8,344 nucleotides of DNA from Desulfobacterales bacterium. GTDB taxonomy: Bacteria; Desulfobacterota; Desulfobacteria; Desulfobacterales; RPRI01. Positions 1 to 6,650 of the stretch are shown here, piece by piece. The position numbers and the translations under genes were made by a program. The notes beneath the pieces are model-generated. The model was not told the DNA's origin, did not search any database, and saw nothing but the letters and a program-made list of their open reading frames with translations. How positions within the stretch are numbered: position 1 is the first letter of the stretch; the number at the start of each line of letters is the position of its first letter. The stretch covers positions 1-8,344 of the forward strand of contig JAUYEO010000264.1 in the NCBI GenBank assembly GCA_030689795.1. The letters run 5' to 3'.

Positions 1-159
1 TCATTTTTTTCAAGTGAAAGTTTCAGAATAAAAAGAATTCTTGCTAAAAACGGGCAATTATGATGGATTAGCAGAAAGCCGGTAATCGTTTTTCCTTATA
101 TTTTCTTACTTTTTGCTGGAATAATGCCTAACCCCGATAAACGGGATAAGTGCGTTAAC
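1..159. other. Gene-free left edge
   Basis: This is the first part of a 483-bp stretch with no open reading frame I can support. It is AT-rich. The only structure I see is a small possible hairpin, CCCG-ATAAA-CGGG at 133-145. I could not pick out a convincing sigma-70 promoter for tilS here. Repeats listed separately account for most of the rest of the gap up to 483. Confidence 0.6.
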
Positions 160-198
160 GAAATTATTTTCTGCCGAAAAAACGCAGAAAATAATTTC
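160..198. repeat. AT-rich 15-bp perfect hairpin
   Basis: GAAATTATTTTCTGC (160-174) and its exact reverse complement (184-198) flank a 9-base A-rich loop. The pairing continues outward imperfectly with GTTA (154-157) against TAAC (199-202). No T-tract follows on either strand, so it does not look like a standard intrinsic terminator. It could be a terminator-like structure for a gene outside the window, a protein-binding site, or part of a repeat family. The function is unknown. Confidence 0.8.
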
Positions 199-211
199 TA
201 ACTTACTAAAA

Positions 212-405
212 TTGATGCTCTCGTAAAAAGTCGAAATATGCTCACTTAATGAGCTTTTTGGGGATTTTTAAATGACTTCGCTAAATCACAAGAACTCGGG
301 CTAACGCCCTCAAACAGCTTGTGATTTTTAACGCTCAGTTCCTTAAAAATCTATTTCCCAAAAATCTCAAATCCGTTCGCATATGACTTTTTACGAGAGC
401 ATCAA
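212..405. repeat. 194-bp nested inverted-repeat element (MITE/REP-like)
   Basis: The outer arms are 21-bp perfect inverted repeats (212-232 and 385-405), each containing the core CTCGTAAAAAGTC or its complement. Inside them, ATATGC (236-241) and GAGCTTTTTGGGGATTTTTAA (from 251) pair imperfectly with the region around 341-384. Further in, AAATCACAAG (283-292) pairs perfectly with CTTGTGATTT (318-327), and at the centre GGGC (298-301) pairs with GCCC (306-309). The element is thus a set of nested stems around one axis and has no coding capacity. That architecture fits a non-autonomous mobile or structured intergenic repeat. I see no clear target-site duplication, and the transposase that might move it is not present. 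Confidence 0.8.
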
Positions 406-407
406 AA

Positions 408-423
408 TTGACGGCTTCGTAAA
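408..423 (+). repeat. Short repeat TTGACGGCTTCGTAAA, copy A
   Basis: These 16 bases recur exactly at 3853-3868 on the same strand. They also resemble the outer arm of the 194-bp element (same TTGA start and TCGTAAA core), and this copy begins two bases after that element ends. It looks like a partial end of a related repeat. Confidence 0.7.
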
Positions 424-483
424 GAATCCGATTTTTATTACGAAGGGTACAAAGAGGACGAAAGGCGGGTTTTATAAATTGCT

Positions 484-1956
484 ATGCTTTCATCTGGAAA
501 AGAATCATATAACAGCCTGATAAAAAAAGTTGAAAAGACTGTTTCCGAATACGATATGCTTAAGGAGAAGGACTCCGTCCTTGTCGGAGTATCGGGAGGG
601 GCTGATTCCGTCGCTCTTATTCATATATTAAATGAGATTGCTCTTCTGTTTTCATTGAAGCTTGGGGTTGCCCACCTTAACCATTCTTTGCGCGGGAATG
701 AATCTGACGATGACGCCAGTTTCGTCGCTGCAGTTTCAGACAAGCTGCATCTGCCTTGTTTCATTGAAAAAAAAGATGTTATTAAATATAAAACGGAGAA
801 CAAGCTTTCCCTTGAAGAGGCCGGAAGGCGTGTCCGGTATGCATTTTTTGAAGATATCGCCGAAAGGGAGGGATATAACAGAATCGCATTGGGACATACA
901 TGCGACGATAATGCCGAACTTGTCCTGATGTATCTGATTCGCGGAAGCGGGCCTTTGGGTATTTCAGGAATTCCTCCGGTTCGCCCCGGGCTTAAAGATA
1001 ATTTATCGATCATACGTCCTCTTATTAAAACAGCAAGGAAAGAAATTATTGATTACATTTCTGAAAAAAATCTTTCATATGTTACGGATAAATCCAACCT
1101 GGATGAAAAATATTTAAGGAACAGGATCCGGCATCGTCTTATTCCTGAACTAAAGGCCGGTTACAATCTGAAAATAGTTGAAACATTAAACAGGCTTGCT
1201 TCCATTGTCCGTTCGGAAGAGGAATGGATGGAAAATGAGCTGAAGTTCATTTTGAATAAAAATACGTTGTTTACGGAAAGTAACAGAATTGTTCTTTCCG
1301 TATCCGGCATGAATGCCCTTCATCCTGCTGCAAAAAGAAGAGCAACAAGAAGCGCTATTGCAGGAGTCAAAGGAGACTTAAGGCGGATAAGTTACTCGCA
1401 CATAAAGCTTGTTTCGGCTCAGCTTGAAGGCAATTCGGATGAATGGAGCCTTGATCTTCCGGATCGTATAAGAGTTTCAAGAACCGGAGGCAACCTTGTT
1501 ATTTCAAAAGAAGAAAATGCCCTGCGGAGCATTGTTTCAAAACACGGCATCAGGGATCAGAATTATTACGAGTATGTCATTAATGAACCGGGCAGGGTTA
1601 ATGCCGAAAAAGAGGGCTTTAAAGTCGTATTTTCTGAAATAAAGAATGTAACTCTTGAAGATATACGCAAATCAGGACCAGGAGTCGCTTTTTTTGATAT
1701 GGATAAAATAAGTTTTCCTCTTGTATTGAGAAACCGTTTGCCGGGGGACCGGTTTACCCCCCTCGGAATGACCGGATCAAAAAAGGTTTCCAAATATTTG
1801 ATAAATAAAAAGGTTCCGGGAGAAAGCCGCTTAAAATTGCCTGTTATGCTGAGCAATTGTAAAATAATCTGGCTGGCGGGTTATATTATTGACGATTCGG
1901 TCAAGGTGACCTTAAATACAAGAAAAATACTCAGGGCAGAATTTTTTCTTGCCTAA
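484..1956 (+). CDS. tilS: tRNA(Ile)-lysidine synthetase TilS
   Basis: This cytoplasmic ATP-dependent enzyme joins lysine to C34 of the CAU-anticodon isoleucine tRNA. The modification makes the tRNA read AUA and take isoleucine. The 490-residue product shows the N-type ATP pyrophosphatase loop VGVSGGADS at 34-42, EEAGRRVRY at 111-119, the GHTCDDNAE segment at 137-145 (family usually GHHADDxAE) and LRNRIRHRLIP at 211-221. A C-terminal TilS domain follows, with RNRLPGDRFTPLGMTGSKK at 416-434. The length matches a full-size, two-domain TilS. The ATG at 484 lacks a clear Shine-Dalgarno sequence, but it leaves the normal short N-terminal lead before the P-loop. The next in-frame ATG (556) has no better site. 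The gene is followed after 56 bp by ftsH and probably shares its transcript. Identification is firm; the exact start is less so. Confidence 0.96.
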   Translation: MLSSGKESYNSLIKKVEKTVSEYDMLKEKDSVLVGVSGGADSVALIHILNEIALLFSLKLGVAHLNHSLRGNESDDDASFVAAVSDKLHLPCFIEKKDVIKYKTENKLSLEEAGRRVRYAFFEDIAEREGYNRIALGHTCDDNAELVLMYLIRGSGPLGISGIPPVRPGLKDNLSIIRPLIKTARKEIIDYISEKNLSYVTDKSNLDEKYLRNRIRHRLIPELKAGYNLKIVETLNRLASIVRSEEEWMENELKFILNKNTLFTESNRIVLSVSGMNALHPAAKRRATRSAIAGVKGDLRRISYSHIKLVSAQLEGNSDEWSLDLPDRIRVSRTGGNLVISKEENALRSIVSKHGIRDQNYYEYVINEPGRVNAEKEGFKVVFSEIKNVTLEDIRKSGPGVAFFDMDKISFPLVLRNRLPGDRFTPLGMTGSKKVSKYLINKKVPGESRLKLPVMLSNCKIIWLAGYIIDDSVKVTLNTRKILRAEFFLA

Positions 1957-1998
1957 TATGTAATTATGATTATTATGCAATATGACAAATAATTATGT

Positions 1999-2004
1999 GG
2001 AGGT
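1999..2004 (+). promoter_or_regulatory. Ribosome binding site for ftsH
   Basis: GGAGGT lies 8 bases before a TTG codon at 2013. This strong site supports TTG as the ftsH start, and the reading frame from there begins with the expected first membrane segment. Confidence 0.85.
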
Positions 2005-2012
2005 AAAATATA

Positions 2013-3842
2013 TTGAATCCTTTCTATAAAAATCTGACTTTATGGATCGTCATTTCCCTGATGATGGTCATGTTGTATAATCTTTTCAATCAGCGGCAGG
2101 TTGCGGAAACCAGCATCAGTTATTCGGAATTCATTACCATGGTTGAAAGCGAAAGAGTCAGCGAGGTTGTTATCCAGGGGCAGGATCTGTTTGTAACGGA
2201 TGTCAACAAGGCCCAATTCAAGGTTTATGCTCCGCCTGACAGCGACCTTATTAAAATCATGAGAGGAAAAGGCGTATCAATAAAAGCCAGGCCGCTTTCC
2301 GAATCTCCCTGGTATATGTCTCTGCTTGTTTCCTGGCTTCCGATGATAATTCTTATCGGGGTATGGATATTCTTCATGCGGCAGATGCAGTCGGGCGGAG
2401 GCAAGGCGATGTCTTTCGGGAAAAGTCGCGCACGGCTCATGTCGGACACATCCGAAAAAGTGACTTTTCAGGATGTTGCCGGCATAGAAGAGGCAAAGGA
2501 AGAGCTGAGCGAGATAGTGGAATTTTTGAAGGAGCCGAAAAAATACACACGTCTCGGAGGCCGCATACCAAAAGGTGTGCTTCTTATGGGCCCTCCGGGA
2601 ACAGGTAAAACGCTTCTTGCCCGCGCAATTGCCGGTGAAGCCGGAGTTCCTTTTTTCAGCATAAGCGGATCCGATTTTGTGGAGATGTTTGTGGGCGTAG
2701 GGGCCTCCCGTGTACGGGACCTTTTCGTCCAGGGAAAGAAGAACGCGCCATGCATCATATTCATAGATGAAATAGACGCCGTAGGCAGGCACCGCGGAGC
2801 GGGCCTCGGAGGAGGCCATGATGAAAGGGAGCAGACCTTAAATCAGCTTCTGGTTGAAATGGACGGGTTCGAGTCAAACGAAGGCGTTATTCTCATTTCC
2901 GCAACAAACCGCCCTGATGTTCTCGACCCTGCGCTTTTGCGGCCTGGCCGCTTTGACCGCCAGGTTGTTGTTTACCTGCCGGACATAAAGGGGCGCGAAA
3001 AAATCCTCCAGGTGCACATGAAAAAATCGCCGATAGCTCCGGATGTTACACCTCTTACCCTTGCAAAGGGCACCCCCGGATTTTCCGGAGCCGACCTCGA
3101 AAACCTTGTCAATGAAGCAGCTCTCTATGCCGCAAAAAGGAATAAAGATAAGGTCGAAATGATCGATTTTGAAGATGCCAAGGACAAAGTTTACATGGGG
3201 CTTGAGAGAAAATCGAAGGTTATCAAGGACGAAGACAAGAAAACTACGGCCTATCATGAAGGCGGCCATGCGCTTGTAGCCCGCTTTTTGCCGGATACCG
3301 ATACGGTCAACAAGATAACGATAATTCCGAGGGGCCGTGCGGCAGGCGTGACATGGTTTTTACCAGAGGAAAGGGATTTCAGATACAAAGACCAGCTTGA
3401 AAGCCAGCTTGCAATCGCATTTGGAGGGCGTGCCGCCGAAGAGATCGTTTTCAACCGCTTCAGCACCGGAGCCTCCAATGATATAAAGCAGGCTACCGAT
3501 CTTGCCCAGCAGATGGTGCGTGCCTGGGGGATGAGCGATGTGCTCGGTCCTCTCTCATACGCGAAAAACGAAGAGCAGATCTTCCTCGGGCGTGAAATTT
3601 CCCAGCACAGGGATTATTCGGAGGATACGGCGAGGAAGATAGACGAGGAGATAAACAGTCTCATCAGAAAATCATACGGTAGAGCAAAACAGCTTCTCAA
3701 TGAAAACCTGGATGTTCTTCATAAACTGGCGGAAATGCTTCTTGAAAAAGAAACCGTCATGGGAAAAGAGCTGGATGAACTCATAATCTCCATGAGGCCT
3801 GATGCCGTGCTGTCTTCAAACGGTTCTTCTGATGCCGAGTAG
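2013..3842 (+). CDS. ftsH: ATP-dependent zinc metalloprotease FtsH
   Basis: This membrane-anchored AAA+ protease extracts and degrades misfolded membrane proteins and short-lived regulators as a hexamer facing the cytoplasm. The 609-residue product has membrane segments at about 9-26 and 101-121, with a periplasmic FtsH_ext domain between them. The AAA+ module carries Walker A GPPGTGKT (193-200), Walker B IIFIDEID (248-255), and the second region of homology with SATNRPDVLDPALLRPGRFD (296-315). The protease domain has the zinc motif HEGGH (415-419; the family usually has HEAGH) and a likely third ligand, D490, in TGASND. The C-terminus is a helical tail ending in a short polar stretch. The start is TTG with a strong ribosome site. 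Order tilS-ftsH-folP, with gaps of 56 and 37 bp, points to one transcript. The stop codon is TAG. Nothing suggests damage. Confidence 0.98.
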   Translation: MNPFYKNLTLWIVISLMMVMLYNLFNQRQVAETSISYSEFITMVESERVSEVVIQGQDLFVTDVNKAQFKVYAPPDSDLIKIMRGKGVSIKARPLSESPWYMSLLVSWLPMIILIGVWIFFMRQMQSGGGKAMSFGKSRARLMSDTSEKVTFQDVAGIEEAKEELSEIVEFLKEPKKYTRLGGRIPKGVLLMGPPGTGKTLLARAIAGEAGVPFFSISGSDFVEMFVGVGASRVRDLFVQGKKNAPCIIFIDEIDAVGRHRGAGLGGGHDEREQTLNQLLVEMDGFESNEGVILISATNRPDVLDPALLRPGRFDRQVVVYLPDIKGREKILQVHMKKSPIAPDVTPLTLAKGTPGFSGADLENLVNEAALYAAKRNKDKVEMIDFEDAKDKVYMGLERKSKVIKDEDKKTTAYHEGGHALVARFLPDTDTVNKITIIPRGRAAGVTWFLPEERDFRYKDQLESQLAIAFGGRAAEEIVFNRFSTGASNDIKQATDLAQQMVRAWGMSDVLGPLSYAKNEEQIFLGREISQHRDYSEDTARKIDEEINSLIRKSYGRAKQLLNENLDVLHKLAEMLLEKETVMGKELDELIISMRPDAVLSSNGSSDAE

Positions 3843-3852
3843 AAGCGGCAAT

Positions 3853-3872
3853 TTGACGGCTTCGTAAAAAGT
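3853..3872 (+). repeat. Short repeat, copy B, at the folP start
   Basis: TTGACGGCTTCGTAAA is identical to copy A at 408-423, and here it continues with AAGT. It thus shares the TCGTAAAAAGT core with the arms of the 194-bp element. It begins 10 bases after the ftsH stop and fills most of the ftsH-folP gap. It ends inside the GTG at 3871, so it takes the place where the folP ribosome binding site would be. Confidence 0.75.
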
Positions 3873-3879
3873 GTTTGTG

Positions 3880-4746
3880 ATGAAATCATACAGTATAGAG
3901 TGGGGTTCACACAGACTTGATCTGGGAAATACCACCCGCATAATGGGCATCGTCAATGTTACTCCCGATTCCTTTTCAGACGGGGGATTTTTTTTTGACT
4001 GCGACGCCGCTGTGGCCCGGGGCGAAATGCTTGCAGAAGATGGCGCAGATATTCTTGACATAGGCGGGGAATCCACCCGGCCTTTTTCCGGGGCAGTATC
4101 TGCTGAAGAGGAGATCAGGCGGGTTGTTCCTGTTATCGAAAAGCTTGCCGGGCGCATTTCAATCCCCATTTCAATCGATACTACAAAAGCAGTTGTTGCA
4201 AGGCAGGCCATTGAAGCCGGCGCTTCCATGATAAACGACATAAGCGCCTTGCGTTCCGATGATGAGCTTGCCGGTGTTGCGGTAAAATATGATCTTCCCG
4301 TCATCCTGATGCACATGAAGGGCACGCCGGAAAACATGCAGGTTTCTCCGCATTATGACGACCTTTTGGGTGAGATTAAAGGTTTTCTCAAAGATGCGAT
4401 TGAAAGGGCAGTCAAGAGGGGGATAGACAGGAGAAAGATTATAATTGACCCTGGAATAGGGTTCGGGAAAACGATCGAACACAATCTCCTGTTGATAAAG
4501 AATCTGAAAGAGCTGGCGGATATCGGGGTTCCTGTTCTTATAGGGCCATCCCGGAAGGCCTTTATAAGAAAGATTCTTAAAGACAAGGCCGGGAACGAAT
4601 TGAAGCCTCATGAGCCTGCTGTTGAGACCGGCACCCAGGCCGCTGTGGCCGCAGCCGTTTTGGCAGGAGCGCATATTGTGAGGGTGCATGATGTCGCAAA
4701 TACGGTTTCAACGATTAAAATCATTGACGCGTTAAAGAGTGCTTAG
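3880..4746 (+). CDS. folP: Dihydropteroate synthase FolP
   Basis: This cytoplasmic enzyme condenses 6-hydroxymethyl-7,8-dihydropterin diphosphate with p-aminobenzoate to make dihydropteroate in folate synthesis, and it is the sulfonamide target. From the ATG at 3880 the product is 288 residues, a normal size. It contains NVTPDSFSDGG (26-36), GGESTRP (62-68), SID with D100, IND with N119, MHMKGTP (144-150), DPGIGFGKT (190-198), GPSRKAF (222-228) and RVHDV (268-272). These are the pterin, phosphate and pABA site motifs of the TIM-barrel fold, and none is missing. In-frame GTG codons at 3871 and 3877 are alternative starts. I prefer 3880 because MKSYSIEWG resembles common FolP N-termini. No Shine-Dalgarno sequence is visible before any of the three, since the space is occupied by a repeat. 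Expression may rely on coupling to ftsH, whose stop is 37 bp upstream. Confidence 0.96.
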   Translation: MKSYSIEWGSHRLDLGNTTRIMGIVNVTPDSFSDGGFFFDCDAAVARGEMLAEDGADILDIGGESTRPFSGAVSAEEEIRRVVPVIEKLAGRISIPISIDTTKAVVARQAIEAGASMINDISALRSDDELAGVAVKYDLPVILMHMKGTPENMQVSPHYDDLLGEIKGFLKDAIERAVKRGIDRRKIIIDPGIGFGKTIEHNLLLIKNLKELADIGVPVLIGPSRKAFIRKILKDKAGNELKPHEPAVETGTQAAVAAAVLAGAHIVRVHDVANTVSTIKIIDALKSA

Positions 4747-4975
4747 AGCAAGGGGCGAAAGGCGAATATCGAAGATCGGACATCGAATATATAGTATCTG
4801 GGGTCAGTAGCCGGGGGTCAGGGAGCAGTCAAGGCATAGGTCGTGAGGTGTGAGGGTTTTTCACTTGAACCCCCGAATCCTTGACCCCTTGAATCCTTTG
4901 TTTCCTCGATGTACGATGTACGAAATTCGATGTACGAATAAGGAGCGAAGATCTCCGAAATTAAGGATTATATCC
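4747..4975. repeat. folP-coaX spacer of short degenerate repeats
   Basis: This 229-bp spacer is mostly short repeated words. GATGTACGA occurs three times (4908-4916, 4915-4923, 4929-4937). ATCGA occurs at several places near 4768-4790. From 4864 to 4898 there is a run of related 8-9-base units (TTGAACCCC, CGAATCC, TTGACCCC, TTGAATCC). GGGGTCA words at about 4800-4821 are complementary to the TTGACCCC unit, and GGGTT (4856-4860) to AACCC (4868-4872). Pairing between these could fold the transcript. I see no protein and no clean terminator or promoter. It may separate coaX from the tilS-ftsH-folP unit. Confidence 0.6.
4963..4967 (+). promoter_or_regulatory. Ribosome binding site for coaX
   Basis: AAGGA lies 8 bases before the ATG at 4976. 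It decides the start in favour of 4976 over an in-frame ATG at 4850, from which the extra 42 residues would be translated repeat sequence. Confidence 0.75.
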
Positions 4976-5740
4976 ATGCTGCTTGTGATTGACGTTGGAA
5001 ATACGAACATTGTCATGGGGATTTATGACGGGAGCCACCTTGTAAGGGACTGGCGGATCCGCACTGAGCAAAACACGACCGAAGATGAGTTCAACGTTCT
5101 TGTAAGGGGTCTTTTTGCGACCGGCTGCATCAATCCTGAAAATATCGGAAAGACCATAATCTCCTGTGTTGTCCCGCCTCTTGTAACGATCCTCGATTCG
5201 TTCTGCCGCAAATATCTCGGCCATGCTCCCCACTGGGTAGACGCCGGATCCTATCCTGCCATGCCTATCCTTACAAGCAATCCTTCGGAAGTCGGAGCCG
5301 ACAGGATAGTCAATTCCGTTGCCGCGTATGAAAAATATAAAAGAAGTCTCATCGTAATTGATTTCGGGACTGCAACCACCTTTGACGCCATCTCTGAAAA
5401 GGGAGAATACCTCGGAGGCGCGATAAGTCCCGGAATAATGATTGCGGCAGAGGCCCTTTTCATGAAAGCTTCCAAGCTGCCGCGCGTCGAGATATTCCTT
5501 CCTCCTGAGAAAGTTATCGGCAGGGACACGGCGGGCAGCATGAAGTCAGGGATTATTTTCGGGTATGCCGGACTTGTCGACGGTATGGTTGCAAGAATGA
5601 AAGCCGAAATGGGAACAAATCCGAAAGTAATTGCAACCGGAGGCCTTTCACCTTTGATGTTTGATGTTTCAAACACGATTGAAGCAATTGAGCCGGATTT
5701 GACGCTGGAGGGATTAAGGATTATCAGTATGCGAAAATGA
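4976..5740 (+). CDS. coaX: Type III pantothenate kinase CoaX
   Basis: This cytoplasmic kinase phosphorylates pantothenate using ATP, the first step of coenzyme A synthesis. Type III enzymes belong to the ASKHA fold and are unrelated to E. coli CoaA. The 254-residue product begins with MLLVIDVGNTN, the family's phosphate-1 motif (D6-N11). It continues with GADR at 107-110 (D109 in the position of the expected catalytic base), DFGTATT at 129-135, GGAISPG at 147-153 and ATGGLS at 220-225. The length is typical. An in-frame extension back to 4850 was rejected because it runs through repeats and has no homology-like content. The 3' end overlaps the end of the convergent MBL gene by 27 bp, so no terminator sits between them. 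CoaX often neighbours birA, which is not seen here. Confidence 0.96.
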   Translation: MLLVIDVGNTNIVMGIYDGSHLVRDWRIRTEQNTTEDEFNVLVRGLFATGCINPENIGKTIISCVVPPLVTILDSFCRKYLGHAPHWVDAGSYPAMPILTSNPSEVGADRIVNSVAAYEKYKRSLIVIDFGTATTFDAISEKGEYLGGAISPGIMIAAEALFMKASKLPRVEIFLPPEKVIGRDTAGSMKSGIIFGYAGLVDGMVARMKAEMGTNPKVIATGGLSPLMFDVSNTIEAIEPDLTLEGLRIISMRK

Positions 5741-6637
5741 GCCTATATAATCAACAAAGCCTTTTATGCTGTTTGTCAAAAAAATCTTTTCCCTCTCCTT
5801 CATATCTTCTTCCATATTGAAAAATCCCGTAAGAAGAGGGTCTTTTGCCAACAGAATTTTTATGCATCTTGGAATCAGGTCGTCGTCCTTGAATTTGCCC
5901 ATCTCATTTCTTATGATATTTTCCCACAAATAAAGCTGCTTTTTATGCTCCCTTAACATCGTGACCGCATTCTCTTTTAAGCCAAGGTGGCCGTAACAGA
6001 TCTTTCCGGGGCTTTTTGAAATCAGGATGTCGATGCTTTCAAATGCAAGGTTGTAGAAAAATTTCGGGGGTGTGGCAGGTCTCATGTATCCGCGTCCGGA
6101 CGGGAGAAGGTAATATACTCCTCCCGCTTCTCCGGCAAAGAGATAGTCATTGTAAATGTAACTTATATGATGAATGGAATGGCCGGGTGTCATGACCGGA
6201 ATTACCGGGCAATTATCGAGCGACAATGCATTGACAAGGCGGTCGGAGGGAACCGGCTTTACAGTACCATAGGCATCCGCAATGTCTCCGAGAGCCTTTT
6301 TTGTTCCTTCCCATAATCTTCCCGGATCTGCAAGATGGGGCATCCCGTCCTTGTGACAGGCAACTGGGGTACCGGGAAAATGGGCGGCGATTTCACCGAT
6401 TGCTCCTGCATGGTCAATATGAATGTGGGTTAAGAAGATATAATCGAGGCATTCTACTCCCGCTTCAACGAGGGCGTTAAGAAGGGCATCCGCTGTGGAG
6501 GATGTTCCGACATCCACAATAAAATTTATTTCCCCCCTGTAAAGCCAGGTCCCTATGAAATTTTGGAAACCAGGCGCTACGGGCGGAAGGGTTATAAGGA
6601 ACAGGTTGTCGGAATATTTTTTGATATTAAAGCTCAA
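5714..6637 (-). CDS. MBL-fold metallo-hydrolase
   Basis: This 307-residue protein belongs to the metallo-beta-lactamase fold superfamily, within the glyoxalase II-like hydrolases. The metal motif THIHIDHAG supplies H71, H73, D75 and H76. H153 in TPGHSIHH and H217 in CYGHLG are the usual later ligands. The bridging position, normally Asp in a GD motif, appears as Glu170 in LFAGEAGG. Residues after about 220 form a helical C-terminal region of the kind that sets substrate choice, so the substrate cannot be read from the fold. The start is TTG at 6637, with AAAGG at 6646-6650 eight bases upstream and overlapping the stop of the M20 gene. The two genes are therefore translationally close and form one operon. 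The 3' end overlaps coaX by 27 bp. Superfamily confidence is high; the specific reaction is unknown. Confidence 0.88.
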   Translation of the reverse strand: MSFNIKKYSDNLFLITLPPVAPGFQNFIGTWLYRGEINFIVDVGTSSTADALLNALVEAGVECLDYIFLTHIHIDHAGAIGEIAAHFPGTPVACHKDGMPHLADPGRLWEGTKKALGDIADAYGTVKPVPSDRLVNALSLDNCPVIPVMTPGHSIHHISYIYNDYLFAGEAGGVYYLLPSGRGYMRPATPPKFFYNLAFESIDILISKSPGKICYGHLGLKENAVTMLREHKKQLYLWENIIRNEMGKFKDDDLIPRCIKILLAKDPLLTGFFNMEEDMKEREKIFLTNSIKGFVDYIGSFSHTDNP

Positions 6638-6645
6638 GAGTAAAA

Positions 6646-6650
6646 CCTTT
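6646..6650 (-). promoter_or_regulatory. Ribosome binding site for the MBL gene
   Basis: On the minus strand AAAGG lies 8 bases before the TTG start at 6637 and shares one base with the TGA stop of the upstream M20 gene (6650-6652). It supports TTG as the start and suggests coupled translation. Confidence 0.65.

Noticed and set aside
2277..2819. A 180-codon minus-strand frame inside ftsH
   Set aside because: It lies wholly within the conserved AAA+ coding region of ftsH; the composition is that of an antisense shadow and no domain is recognisable.
3816..4689. Two overlapping minus-strand frames of about 172 codons across folP
   Set aside because: Both are antisense to conserved FolP motifs and have no recognisable protein features.
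4908..4937. CRISPR-like reading of the GATGTACGA repeats
   Set aside because: The units are only 9 bases, two of them overlap, and there are no regular spacers or cas genes.
4850..4975. In-frame 42-residue N-terminal extension of coaX from an ATG at 4850
   Set aside because: It runs through the repeat spacer, lacks a ribosome binding site, and the family begins directly with the DVGNTN strand that follows the ATG at 4976, which has AAGGA upstream.
4747..4975. Riboswitch or leader for coaX
   Set aside because: The possible pairings come from degenerate repeats; I see no conserved riboswitch core or terminator switch.
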